Both the position numbers and the translations under genes were made by a program. A DNA stretch of 64,000 nucleotides, taken from Lichenostomus cassidix (Eukaryota; Chordata; Aves; Passeriformes; Meliphagidae). Every line of letters begins with the position of its first letter. Positions within the stretch are counted from its first letter, which is position 1. Location of the stretch: NCBI GenBank assembly GCA_008360975.2, contig CM039179.1:49854359-49918358 (forward strand), read 5' to 3'. The notes under the pieces are model-generated. The model was not told the DNA's origin. It searched no databases and worked only from the letters and a program-made list of their open reading frames with translations. Shown here in pieces: positions 26,235-38,500 of the stretch.

Positions 26235-27858
26235 ATATTTCCCCATTTTTTACTAAATTAAAGAAGGAAAGGCTTTTCCTAAAAGCTTTCATAGCAAATT
26301 TTTAAACAACAGGAAAATGGTAAAACAACATAATGTAAAGCAATGACAAAATTAGTTTTGCTGTGAGTATGGGGAAAACGATGATGCAGCTGGCTGATTT
26401 TGATGTTGGAGTTCAGTATAGGCTGAATTTTCAGACTGCAGTTATGTTTGTAGTCTGTTTTTCTTTTGCTGGGGCTGCTAAGATGAAGGCAGGGTTTGCA
26501 GCAGCAACGGGGTTGTCACTGAAGTCTTTCTCAGCTTAGGAGAGGGAGAAAACTTTGGACGCAGTGCAGCTCCACTGGGTGACACACAGCTCTTTCCTGC
26601 TGTGGTTCTGCCGGGTCTGGAACAGTTCTACTAAGCCCCAGCACGGCCGGACGGCAGCACAGCTTCAGGGATTGCTCTGGCGCAGCTCCACTGGGCTCCG
26701 GGGGCAGTGTCTGCTGCGGGGAGCTAGAGGTGCTGCTCCACCGGCTCTTCCGAGCTTGCTACGGGAAACTGGAGGTGCGGCTCTGCTCCCGGCTAGGCCA
26801 TAGCTGCTTCTGGCTGAGAGGGAACACCTGAGAGGATGGGAGGAAGGGCCTGCACCGAAGAGAAATACTCAGATGGGGAAGGATCTGTAACTGAAGGGAG
26901 CGCCCACCGACGCGGGGGGAGGGGCTACAATGGAACACGAGGGATGCAGGGGGTGGAGCTTCGGCAAGCTTGGGAAAATTTTAAGGGGAAGAAGGCAACA
27001 TGGCGTGTCTGACCATGCGGCCGGCGCCATATTGGAAAACACGTGGAGTCAGCTCGGCTGAGGTTTGGGGCACAGGAAAGGAGGTTAGCAGGGATCTTGA
27101 GTTAGAGTGGCTAGTTTTAACCCGGGAAAGGGACAGGAGAGGCTGAAAAGCGTACGATCAGCTCTCTCCTGAGGGACAGAGGGGGAGCACGAGCTGGTGG
27201 AGGAGGGGGTGCTACCAACACATGGCTGGCACCATGTTGGGGGATACATGCAGGGGAAGGTGCTTATTAGGGAGAGAACAAGGGTTTTTCACTGCCAGAT
27301 AACTAAATAAAACAAAACACAGATTAGTTTACTTTATCTCTCGCGCGCAAAAACTTCCTACATAACAGCTGATTCCCCACTCCTTATAAAAAATGTCTAA
27401 TTTTATAAGAAAAACTTCTCCCAAAATGGGGGCACAAAACTTAGGTCTCCCCTTGTTAGAAGTGGGTTTTTTCTTGTCGAGATTTCGCATGGAGCGCGAC
27501 TTCCTTCACCTCGACAAGACACCACCTCTAACCCTCCACCCACCCCGAGGCAAAAAGAACAAACTAAAAAGAAAAAAGGGACCCCCGTACCAAGCCGACT
27601 AGGCCTTCACCGGCTCCCCTCCCAAGGGGCTTTTCAGAGGGCTTATCAAGCACGGAGAATCAAAAAAAAGCACTCGGGATGGTCTACCGCCGTTCAGCCG
27701 ACTTCTTTGAAAAGCGCGACTTTTTTCCAGAGGTTACTGGCCGCCTCTTCGGTTTTCTCGCTGAATGCAAGCTTTTCGTCGGGGAAATGGCTTCTCAAAT
27801 GCGACTACTCCCCTGCCGCAGTTGCGGCTGCAGGGGGACGCTTTCCAGGGTGGCTTCT
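26235..27858 (-). other. ERV internal remnant without coding capacity
   Basis: Starts with a GC-rich leader after the PBS, passes through a Pro/Ser-rich-looking GC segment (about 26600-27250), and ends in an AT-rich stretch with the polypurine tract. I see no protease, reverse transcriptase or envelope motif in any sense frame. It may be a deleted gag leader or a sequence unique to a non-autonomous family. Confidence 0.7.
26236..26251 (-). other. ERV polypurine tract
   Basis: AAAAAATGGGGAAATA on the minus strand, directly upstream of the 3' LTR start, in the position where plus-strand DNA synthesis is primed. It has a single T interruption in the purine run. Confidence 0.6.
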
Positions 27859-27876
27859 GCCCCACGTTGGGCGCCA
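27859..27876 (-). other. retroviral primer-binding site, tRNA-Lys1,2 type
   Basis: TGGCGCCCAACGTGGGGC on the minus strand, 2 nt after the LTR's terminal CA. This 18-mer is complementary to the 3' end of tRNA-Lys (CUU), the primer of Mason-Pfizer-type betaretroviruses and ERVK. Confidence 0.85.
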
Positions 27877-27878
27877 TT

Positions 27879-28553
27879 TGTTGCAGTTTTGAGGATGTTA
27901 CAGCAACTTTACCCTAGAGCTTCACTACCCAGCCCAGTTCAGCGCCTCAGTGCTCTAAACCTTCTGTCCCAGGGTTGGACACTGCGCTCTTACCGGCCGG
28001 GGAGCCATAAGGCTAGCTCTGGTTCGTCTGCTTCTACAACCGGCGGTGATAAAGGAGGCGAGGAGGGTCTATGCGTTGTGTCTATGGAAGATGTTTATTC
28101 GCATGGTGCAGCGGAGGCCAACAACCTCCCCGAGGCAGAGATGCCTCGAGGGCGAAGGCCTCACATGCACAGCCACATGTGGAGCATAGACACACGTGGA
28201 GCATAGACAGCAAGATGGCGGAGGGTAAGGGGTTTTATAGGGAAACAGAGAGGGGCAGGGACAGCACACAGGCCCAGTGACCTCTGGGTACAGGGGAGGT
28301 ACAGGGGCGGAGTTAGGAGTACAGGAACCAATAGGGAAACGCGAGGGAGTGGCCAGGGCCACGTGGGGTTAGGGTACAGGAACCAATAGGGAAACCCGAG
28401 GGAGTGGCCAGGGCCACGTGGGGTTAGGGTACAGGAACCAATAGGGAAAACTGGGGGCGTGGCTAGGACTATGTGGAGTAGGGAAGGCAGGACAATAGGT
28501 GACAAGTACAGTCGTTAAGAAAGGGGTGTGGGGAACTTGCAGCTATTATCACA
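27879..28553 (-). repeat. ERV 5' LTR (675 bp)
   Basis: Begins TGTGATAATAG and ends TGCAACA on the minus strand. It has CCAAT-type boxes in three tandem 55-bp units (28321-28485), a TATAAAA box at 28239-28233 and an AATAAA signal at 28099-28094; this order (U3 enhancers, TATA, poly(A) signal, U5) fixes the minus orientation. It is immediately followed by the PBS. Confidence 0.88.
28321..28485 (-). repeat. 55-bp LTR enhancer repeat, three units
   Basis: Units at 28321-28375, 28376-28430 and a diverged one at 28431-28485. Each has a CCAAT-type motif (ACCAATAGGG on plus); the first two also contain the E-box CACGTG. The partner LTR has one perfect and one diverged unit. Confidence 0.85.
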
Positions 28554-30126
28554 ATAGGCTATGGCAAGCAAGGGCTGCCGAGCAGGAGAGACAGATGGAT
28601 GCCCCAAAATTTCCTGCATCAGCAAATCTGCAATAAAAGAGCAGTGACGTAACTAGAGGTTATGATCACCTCTAGTTATCACAGAGCCATAGTTTCCAGG
28701 GTTACCAGATTTTTCCATGAAAAAATGTAGTAACAATATGCTAGAAGTCCTCCTGTAAGTCAGGCACTGTTCACTACATCACCAGAGAGATGCTGCACCA
28801 CAAAACTTAATACAGTGATATTAGAGATGTCTCTGTGTGTGGCTGGCTTGTGAGGTTTACACAATGCAGCTTTTTTGGTAATCAGCCTCCATCTCTGACT
28901 TTCCAGCCCAAATGGCTGGGTCTCCATACACAACAAGATGCCTCAACCACTCTGCCATTTAACTGTAAAAACCACCAAGTTATATTAACAACGTTCCAAA
29001 TTACCATCTCCTTACTGTTTTGTCTTTATCTTATGCTTCTCCTTGTTTACAAATGTTAAGCATATGTGGGATTGCAGGATCAAGGCAATCCTGGATTCTC
29101 CACTGTGTCCCCAGTTTGCAATTGCTTACAGCATTAGCACAGGGTAAATTAATGCTCTCTGTCACACAGTCCCTGCACTTTCTATCCCTCGATGTAGCAG
29201 AAGAAAAATATTTGACCCTTGGATTGTAAAAGCCTTTTCTATGCTGTCGGTCTGCCCACCTCAGAGATGTACTACCTTAAAGGAAGGAAACTTCATAGGG
29301 AAATCACAGATGCAAAATCTGCCTTAAGGAAATAAGTGGGTGGCAGCATATAATTAATAGAAGAAACCCTGCAGAAAATACTTGCTACAGACAGAATCAG
29401 TCTTTGCAGGAGACAGCCGTGACAAAATCCAAACCGTAATCTAATTTTTGTGGTATGCACATCTGAAAATAAATAAACAAAAGCAGTTTCAAGAATACCT
29501 CTCCCATTCAAGTCAGACTAGAACCTGACACAGCTGCAGAACAAAGAGGCTGCAAATTGCTTCAGTTTGGTATGACAGTTCTACCTGAAAATCCCAGCTC
29601 TTCTTGACTGTACTAACCAAAGGAGTATGAAGGATTGTGGATTGTTGGGTTTAGGCTGACTTGGATGTGGTATGTGACCTGGGCTGTTTCATGGTGTTTT
29701 GTGTCAGTCAGCTGGGAGACTTATACCTCCGTCACTTCCATGCACTCGTCAAAGGAGACAAGGAACCAGCTAGAGAATATGAAGCATAAGGAGACTGAAT
29801 GCAAGGAGCTAGTGAAGAGGTGTGCTGGGGGAAGGGAAAACACTGAATTTGTAATGATAACACTGCACCAAGGGAATGAGACAGCAGCTGACCCTCAGCA
29901 TGCATCAGCCATTTGGCAAGTCCCTGAGAGATGTGGACATGTGGAGCTCCTCTGAGCTCCTGGCTCTAGGCATACACCATTCCAGAAAGGGGTAAAACAG
30001 GGATGCACACTGGCTTCTGGCTGCTTGGGCAGCCCCAGCAGCCCCCCAGCAGAGCTCAGTTTGAGACTCCACAGCCCAGGACAGTAACTGTCCCTCAGCA
30101 GGCAGAGTTAAGTGTTGAGACTCCAG
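28554..30126. other. intergenic between ERV and CR1
   Basis: Unique sequence; a 10-bp inverted repeat lies just outside the ERV. No gene seen. Confidence 0.65.
28650..28678. repeat. perfect 10-bp inverted repeat next to the ERV
   Basis: TAACTAGAGG (28650-28659) and CCTCTAGTTA (28669-28678) with a 9-nt loop; outer GTGA/TCAC extend the stem after a 2-nt bulge. Confidence 0.7.
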
Positions 30127-30297
30127 GGACCTTACTAATGCACCATCCCTGGAAGGATTCAAGGCCAGGCTGGAAGGCGCCCTGAGCAACCTGGTCTTGG
30201 AGAAGGTGCCCTTGCCTGTGGCAGGGGTGTGACTGGGACCAGATGACTTTTAAGATCCTTTCCAACTCAAACCATTCTACAGTCTTATGATCCTGAG
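30127..30297 (+). mobile_element. CR1 LINE 3' terminus, sense on plus
   Basis: GGAAGGATTCAAGGCCAGGCT, then CAACCTGGTCTTGGAGAAGG, then ACCAGATGACTTTTAAGATC and CCTTTCCAACTCAAACC, ending near ATTCTACAGTCTTATGATCC. This is the standard avian CR1 3' end and accounts for the minor frames around 29905-30189. Confidence 0.88.
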
Positions 30298-31828
30298 GGC
30301 TCTGGCCTCCAGTTGTCTCTTAAAGAACATTACCAAGTAAGATCAGCGTTTAAAGAGATCTTTTTAAATATATCCTAGAGATATGGGAAGCCAAGTGTTT
30401 CTCATGAGCGTCCTGTCTCAACAAGTGATCCTTTACTGAGAGGCAAAACTTTTGTGTCCTAGGTTCACAAAAATACCCAACAACAGAGAGTCATGTCTTG
30501 GAGTGCTCTCTGAACAGGGCTAGTGATGGCAGACCTAGTTCTGTGCCTTTTCCTGCCTCTATGAAAATCTACCCTAATTCAGGAGGTCGAAAAATCTAAA
30601 AATCTGAGGTCTGCACCTGCTCTGGGTTTATCTGAACAGGTGTTTTAACCAGCTCAAGCTAAATCGCTTCAGCATCACCGAATCTATGTGACCGCACTGC
30701 ACAAACATGGTCCCAGGCAGGGCATGCAAGTCTGGGCAGGTATCCCTTTCTCAATCTCCCATGCAGGACTCTGGTCTCACTGTGTGTGTAAAACCAAGGT
30801 CTTTGCTCACTCTGTGGTCAACATGATGTCCAAGGCACTTGGCATGAGACCTTTAATGATTATAGGATCCTTTACAGACTGGAGGTGGAAGCATGATCCT
30901 TGTGGAACCACACCCTCAGCATCCCCACAAAGCAGCTGGGCTGAAGCAAAGCAGGCTTCCTTCATGGCTTAGTGGCTGCTAGCAATGGTTAGGAGTGGGA
31001 AGGGATCATGTTCAAGAACCAAGAGCAAGAAACGAGGCAGCAGGAAGAGGAAGCAGAGATGTGGTTTGAAGGGTGAGACATCAAAGGCAGACCAGAGGAT
31101 CAGAATTGGATCCACTGGGAGGATAAGTTTTGAGAGTTTGTCCCAAAGCAGGGAACAGAAACCTGTGCTGGCTGGGTGTGGAGATGGGAGTGATGACTGA
31201 GTATGGAAAATTGGACAGAGACCTGGGACTGAAGAGCCAGATAGCTGAGAAACAGTGGCTGCATCTGTACTTACTTGCTCTGCAGCATATCTTGGGGCCC
31301 TCATTTCCTGGTCATCTGAATGGCTCAGCCTGTTGCGACACGCTGCAGCTCCCATCCAGCACACATGTCCAGGTTTCCATCTCAGCATGGAGCTGGGGCA
31401 TGACTAACCACACATCCAGACATGGGAACTGGGAAGCACTCTTGGGTCCAATGGTGTAAACACAGACAGCAAGTCTAGATAGAAGCTTGAGAAAGAGGAA
31501 GACAACAACTACGCGACCATCGTTTAGGAATGGAAACGAGCAGTTTGGGCATGAGGAAAGACTGGGCAGGAGACAAAAAGACGATAAGATGGCATGTTGG
31601 AACTGGAGGATTCTTCAAGCAAAACCTTGGTCATGGGAAGCAGGGCTGGGGATGTATAGGAGTGGGGTGGACATGGTGTAGTGGCACGGCAAAAACAAGT
31701 GGGTTTGGCCTGACAAAGCCAGGAGGCTGCAGTAGTGTGACCAAGCTGGGTAGTAACAAGTCCTCCCAGTGGGGTGGTACCAGCTCTGCAGGGAATCAGA
31801 TGTCAGGAGAGAGGCTGGATGCAACTGG

Positions 31829-31950
31829 TGCCTACTTCAGACATGCCTACTTCAGACTTTATGCCTACTTCTGCCTACTTCAGACATTATCCACTGCCCA
31901 TTTAATCCTGTTACTTAGTTCTTACTTATACTTACTTACTACTTACAACT
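31829..31950. repeat. short tandem array TGCCTACTTCAGACA, then CTTA-rich tract
   Basis: Four partial units of TGCCTACTTCAGACA at 31829-31843, 31844-31861, 31862-31871 and 31872-31889, followed after a short gap by ACTTA-type repeats around 31914-31946. Confidence 0.7.
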
Positions 31951-34900
31951 GGACTATGATACACCCTATCCAGTCTGGCTGTGGCACTTGCACATAGAAC
32001 TTTTTTGCTAAATGGATGTATGCCTTTGTATCCATTATGATTATTTGGGTCTAGGAGCCTAGCTTATTTCTAGTCCTAGCCTGAAATACTGAATACTGGA
32101 TTCTTTGCTACCTATCAAAAACACAGGTCAAGCCTTTACAGATTTCTCTGTTTGGCTAAAGCCAGTCTCTGGCACCTTTCTTAGGTTGCTTTTCTGCTAC
32201 TCACACTATTCCTTAAAACACTCATCCTCATTATAACATTTTGAGGCTCTTTCTCCTGACTACTTAAACCAAAATCCTACTAGTCCTGAGACCTTCTTTA
32301 AACACTGATAATAGAAACTGGAAATAGACCTTCCCAAAAACACTATGCAGAAAGTTTCATCTCCTTTTTTAGGGATTACATCCTTACAGACGATAGTCAC
32401 ACTGCATATTTTGCCTCAGACAGGCTTTTCAATAAAATTGCAATATAAATAACCCACCTCTGGTCTTTATTCCATGGCATTTTTTTCCAAGGTGCTCGAA
32501 AGGGTCTATTTGTTTCACAAATCTCACTCAGGATTGCATCCAGTTTGCAACTCACATTTGTAACTGAAAAGAAAAATTGTTTCCCAGCAAGATGCTTGCC
32601 AGGCCTCTTTTAGCAGTAGCAATAAGTAGTTTATGATCAGTTTCAACTGGCAAAAATTCCAACAAAGCCTTTTTACACCTCATGGCCTGGGACCAAGTCT
32701 TCCTTCCCTATTTGAGTGCTGTGACATTTTATTTCTATGAGTACCCATGACACATGATCCACTGTATTGCTACTTGGCTGGCCTCCAACCAGTTAGGCCA
32801 GTTTTGCTGTGGCTTATAGCTGTGGTGGAACAATTTAATCCCAGGTTTTCCTTATGTGAGGGGATTGGGGTACTGGTGTGGTGGGAGAAAGCAGGGGGAA
32901 TGCAGTGAGCCTGTTGTGGCAAGGAAGAAGAAGATAAGTCTCTCTCTTGCAATCTTGGAAGAGGAAATTATCTTCCTGGTAGCAAGGTGGTGAGGTGACC
33001 CCAGCTAGGGTGGACATCCAGCCTTGCCACCACCCAGACTGACCACAGCTCCAACACGGAGGAGAAAGGAAGAAGGAAAAGACAGGCCATGAATGATTGG
33101 GATAATCTGGTGCTAGGACTGGGAGATAACAAGGGAAGATGAGGGAAAGAGGATGATTCAGAGCAAGGGAGATGAGGTGATGATTTCTAGGTCACTAAAC
33201 AGGAGGTGAAGAGACTAGATAAAGACAGGACTAAATAAAAACATCTTGGTTGAAGACTCAGGAGAGCTGCAGTTCTTGGTCACTTCAGTGCTGATCGGTG
33301 TATGGCTCTGAGAGAGTCTAATTTTCAGCTAGGTAAACAGGCTTGCACCTCCAGATTGCTGATTTTTCTTTTGGATTGGGTTGGTTTTGTTTTATTGTCA
33401 TTTTCCTTTGTTGTTGTAATTTGCTTTTTTTATTTCAAAGATTGCAACCTTATCTACAAGTTTAATCATGCTGTTGGAAGAGGTCTGAGCCAGTCCTGTC
33501 ATAGGGCTGTCTGTAGATAATTTTGCATTTAAAATAATAACTTCTAGATTGTATATGTCTGCTTTACTTCTATGTACCATAACAGTCATTGGCTTAGAAA
33601 TTGGTCAGCTGACACAAATCCAGTTTTCTCTTCTTACAGTTTTCCTTTCCCAGAGGTCCTTGTACCCTTCCCTGTCTACCAGGATTAGTCTACCAGAGGT
33701 GCCATGCTGGTGGCACCTCAACAGCAGGATAATGTAAAATATCTTGTGGACCTCTCAGTCCTTGGAAAAGTAGTCCTGTGATAAGTCTTTGATGCAAAAG
33801 TTTGCTGACACCATCATTACTCCTGGCAAGCAAAAAGACCACTGCTCTTAAGCTGATCATAGAGGTACCTTTAGAAGTCCTATCAAGCTGGCCATTTTGA
33901 CAATTGTCCAAGATTAGGCACCTAGAGACCACTGGAACCCCAATTTTAACTCTATATCTAGGAAACTATTTGGAGATAGTTACAAGGCTTAGCACTTGTC
34001 TCAGAATCCAGACCCAGAGGTTCTGCTCTCAGCTGGGCCTCAGTCAAGGTAGCTTATAATGCCTCTATTTCCTCAGATAAGACATTGCAGTAGTATTTCA
34101 CTAACTTTGAAATGTTAAGATTAACAGTTTTACAGGGGATCCCAGGCGACTACTGTTAAAATGCTGTTGCTATGTTCTCTTAAAACAATAGACAGCTCAG
34201 TCTAATGCAAATATTAGTAAAACTATTCTGATCATTTACAAGCACAGCTGCAGGCAAGAATATTCCCACAAATGCCTGCTAGGGTGCAACTCAAGCAGAG
34301 TGGGATGCCAAAGGTCTGTGTGGCAATTGCTCATTTAAAAGGGACATTAAAAGCCCTTATTGGGGTGGGCAGATGAGTAGCATAAAATACTGGAAGGGAA
34401 GGTGGGCAGCCACAAGCAGACCTGTCCCTAGGGGAAGTTTCAAAGTGTGGAAAGGAGAAGGCTGAAAATGAGAAGGAACCAAAGCAGTAGAAGAGATGAC
34501 CAACTTGGCAGCCCCATCAAGAATGAAGGGAAGGTGCCACCTGTGCCTGTGAGATAACAAGATGTTGAAACACTCTGGCTCAAGAAAAGCCAACCAGTAG
34601 CAGATTCAGGAGGAAACACCAAGGTTGGAAAAACACATGGGTGTTCCTGGACAAAGGCGGCTTTATCACCATGTCTTTCACTATCGTTTTGTCTGCTGAG
34701 TCTGCCCCTCCTTTGGGGTATTCCAATCTTAAGGTTTTTCAGTAAATGGGCAGTGTCACTGCCTGGCAAGGCTCTTAAAACAAGCACTATAATCCCTAAC
34801 ATCCTCTAAGGTATGTGTCTTGTCAAAGCCAGCCAAGTCAGGAGCTAGTCAATGGATAGCTACCACTATGGCCACACTCAGGTATTAGAAATATGCTCTC

Positions 34901-35440
34901 ATTCCTAAAGGAGCCAGGTTGAGTTTTCTTCAGCTCTCACTTGTCCAATGTTTTATGAATTCCCAAGGTCAGGAGCAATAAAATATTAACATCTAATCTG
35001 TCATACCACCAATGAAAACTATAATCTGGCCCATGACCTCACGTGAGTACCAGGTTGTTAACTAAAGAAAGGAATCAAATCTTCCTCTAATAAATACTCC
35101 AGACTGTGACAGGTAAAATTCAGGTCATACGTCTCCTTTGAAGTTTTAATGGCCACTCCAATTTTATGATAAAGCCACTTACCTTATGTTTGTAGTAATT
35201 TTGCAAAGCCTGAAGCGGCTCTAGTCATCTTTGGTGCACAGTTCCCAAGGACAAAGCTCTCATAAAACTGCAAGCTTCAAAGGGATTAGACCTCTTCTTT
35301 TCTCTCCTCTCTGTCTCTGTCTCTCTTTTTTAAAGGAACATTTCTGAATATTTCCTCCTCTATTTTCTACACAGCTCCCTGCAGAGCCTCCCCATTGAAC
35401 CCTGCAACTAGACTTCTTCCTCAGGCTCCATCAATCTCTA

Positions 35441-35516
35441 AATCACAACAAAATCACAACAAAACAAAATAAAACAAAGTAAAGCAAAACAAAACAAAAC
35501 AAGATTAAAAAAAATA
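35441..35516. repeat. AAAAC-type simple repeat
   Basis: Imperfect repeats of CACAACAAA and AAAAC/AAAAT ending in a short A run. Confidence 0.85.
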
Positions 35517-38500
35517 TATTAACTGTCTTTTTCCTTTTCATTATAGTAAGGTAATTTTATGGGTCATTTCCACTTTTTGTCTTTATTCTATTGTCAATGC
35601 AGAGCAATTTGAAGCAAATCAATAGAGCCTGTGTATTTGCATATTTCTCAGGCTCTAAGAAGGATGACATGCAGCAGAACTGCTCCCCTGAATGCCATGG
35701 GTTTTGTTTGTTTGCTTCCCTCCTTTTAAAGTCAGGGGGAAGCCGAGCTGAATCTGCCAAAGCTTGAACTCCAAAGATAATGTCCATCCTGGTAAATGAA
35801 ACAGTGCTGGGGAGCATTCCCAGGCACTGGAAGGCAATTGTCTGTGCTGTTTAATTGTTGGCACAGTGGAGCCAGGGCCAACTTTCCCAAACAATTCCCA
35901 AGCACAGGCCAACAGCTGGCATGGGCTGGGGCCACTCTCAACAGGCAGCTTGTGTGCAGGGCAAGGAGGAGAGATCACTACATGGATCCCCTATTTCCAT
36001 CTCCGCTGGTCTCAGCACCAGGGAACAGTCCCAGCCATGTTCAATTTACGAGTACAGACACAGCTCTGATTACTCAAGCAATGCTTGTACAACTATGCTG
36101 TTGCAAGGAGAAAGCTGCTTATCCATCCTTCTGGTACAAACATATATATTTGCTTGCAGACTGATCATATGCATTTACTTGGATGTAAGACTGATTAGTT
36201 TCCATTAATTGCTAAGGATGTTTTTTTCAGCTGTTCAGGCTTAAACGTGAGGATGAGACACTCGTGGGAAAAAAAACATCCAAAAATGTTTGCTCATTTT
36301 GCCAATTCGCCAATGGCATTAAGAATTAAAAGTCTGAGATGGAGCAGATAGAAACTTTCTGCACTTACACTGAGCACTGGAAAACAATTCAAATCAGGTG
36401 TCTGTCAGGCATGGGCCAAACCACCCTCAACCACAGTTGTGCAAATAGCATACAATTCAAATTTATTTGGTTTTATCCGCAAATGTGCTAGTCCCAGATG
36501 TTTCTCCAGGCATGGCAAGGTGCACCAACCCACACACCTTATGGCAGCAAAGGCTGGTGGTATTTGCATGGAAAAATACTTGCTTGAAAGAAGTTGATGA
36601 CTGGTCAGATGGTCATCCTCTTTTGAGTCACCAGACCCCAGCTAACACTCTGTTCCCCACTTCAGGGACAAAGTGAGCAACAGGCAGAAGAAACAGCAGA
36701 AAGTGTCTCTAAGGGACCATCAAAAAACAGCAATCCCTGCCATAAGCAAATAAAGGATCATCCACCAGCCACTCACTATATGCAAGCAACATAACATAAA
36801 TACACAAAATAATCTCCCAAAGATGATAAAATAGGAACATGTGGGTTCCCTGAGACTAATTCGTCTGCAGATGGTACATGTCAGAAATAGCTGGTATTCA
36901 GAACTGTCTTTTCAGGGCACGCTTCTTTAAGGTTACTGAAAAGTTCTTTTATTCAAGAAATTAGCTTAAATGTCCTAAGGCACAGAATGTACTCTGAAAA
37001 TACTCACATTTCATTTGATTGCTGTTGTTAATGTTTCAGAAATGAAGTAAGTTTTCCCCCAGGGACATTGAGCCTGGCTTACCCATTTGTCTGAGCTTCT
37101 TCAAAGGAGGAATGACTCTTAGTTCTAGCCTGATAACAGCACAGGAGAAAAACCAAACACAGCATTAGGAAAACAGCGATTTATTAAGTTTTTGAGGTGG
37201 AGGGGAAACCACAGGTAAATTTAGTAATAGCGTATAAATATTTGTATAAGAAAACTACTGTTATTTCATTACTTATATAAGAACACAGAGAACAAAAAAA
37301 CAAGCCAAACCAATTTCAAATTCAAGTGTACCTGAACATATTTCTATTGCCTTTTCTTACCCACATTTTATGAATTTGAGCATTCATTCATGGGATTCAT
37401 CAGAGATGGGCTGAGGTGACAGGTTTAGACCATGTAAGGCTCTTCCTGACTGATAACGGGCAGCAAAGGAAATGGTGTTAATCTGGCAAGAATTCTGCCA
37501 TCTTCCACAGCAGAAATCTCACTGTATTCAAACAAAAATGGAAAATAAATATCTTCTGAAGGATCAGATCTGGATCTGGCCCCAGGAGACACTGCAGATT
37601 AAAAGACTGGCATCCAGAAATTTGTTGTGAAAACTGCCCAAGAGCAATACACTCAGACTTTAGGTCTTCTTTTCTGTCATACTTAAATACAGCCATTTTT
37701 GAAATTAAACCCTATTTCAGTGTATTATTTCAATCAGTGATGGTGGTTGCCCTGTCCAGCCCGAAGTGTCCAAGGTGCCTAGAGTCCCCTACAAGGTGAT
37801 GGCAGTGTTCACCTGGTGCCAGCTCTGCCCCAATGCTACCAAGGAAGAAGGCTGCTCCCACAGACCCAGACCTCAGAGCTGTCTGTGGTGCCAGCACAGC
37901 CCACAGAAACAGATTTCTCAAGCCTGTTCCAGTCACGTGAGTTACTGAAGCTGCACATTGTTTCTTCTCACAGAAGCAAAATATCTGATCCACCTAAAAG
38001 GGATTTAGCACCTAAGGTGAGGAGAAATGTAAGTACACAATCCAGAAAACATTCATACTGCTAATGTTTAACCCTACAGCTTAAACTCCAGTAAATTTAT
38101 GAGTTTAAAATTCCTTATGGTCCTAGCACTGTTCTTTTGTAGATCTGTAGCAGGGCCCCAGGCTTCAATCTGTTAAGGACACAATGTTCATCCCCTTTTA
38201 GGATCCAGAAAGAAGGTGTTGCCCTGCCTAAATCCTCTTGGGGTCTTAATGTCAAAGGCACACTTCTGGCTCACTTTCTGCATGCCTGCAGCATAAAGCT
38301 TCTCACAAGCTGCTGCTGCTTTTCTTTAAATGCCACCAGCTTGAAGGAATTTGGTGATGGTTCCCTTCTCTGATAGAGTAACCTGTGAAGCAGGATAATC
38401 CTCCAGTACTGGCAGTACAGGCTCCTTCTGGCCCTGAGAAAGCCCACAGCCAATGTCCCCAACTTCCCAGGAGACCCAGCAAGCCATGGACTATTGAGAA

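Larger units (their letters stand above)
25614..28553 (-). mobile_element. non-autonomous ERVK-like endogenous retrovirus, two LTRs
   Basis: A minus-oriented provirus about 2.9 kb long: 5' LTR at 27879-28553, primer-binding site at 27859-27876, an internal region of 1.6 kb and 3' LTR at 25614-26234. The PBS matches the tRNA-Lys1,2 type used by betaretroviruses and ERVK elements. The internal region is far too short for gag-pro-pol-env and has no sense-strand frame of 60 codons or more, so the copy is non-autonomous or heavily deleted and would have needed proteins from a relative. The two LTRs differ by about 15-20 substitutions by eye, plus one extra 55-bp unit, suggesting a fairly recent insertion. 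No matching target-site duplication is evident. Confidence 0.88.

Noticed and set aside
27679..28206. Plus-strand 175-codon frame
   Set aside because: Runs antisense across the ERV leader, PBS and 5' LTR; the homologous frame in the other LTR (25760-25942) shows it is only a by-product of LTR sequence.
28069..28505. Minus-strand frames inside the LTRs (97 and 114 codons, with a twin at 25805-26098)
   Set aside because: They span U3/R/U5 landmarks including TATA and poly(A) signals, so they are non-coding LTR. I considered an MMTV-like LTR gene but saw no resemblance.
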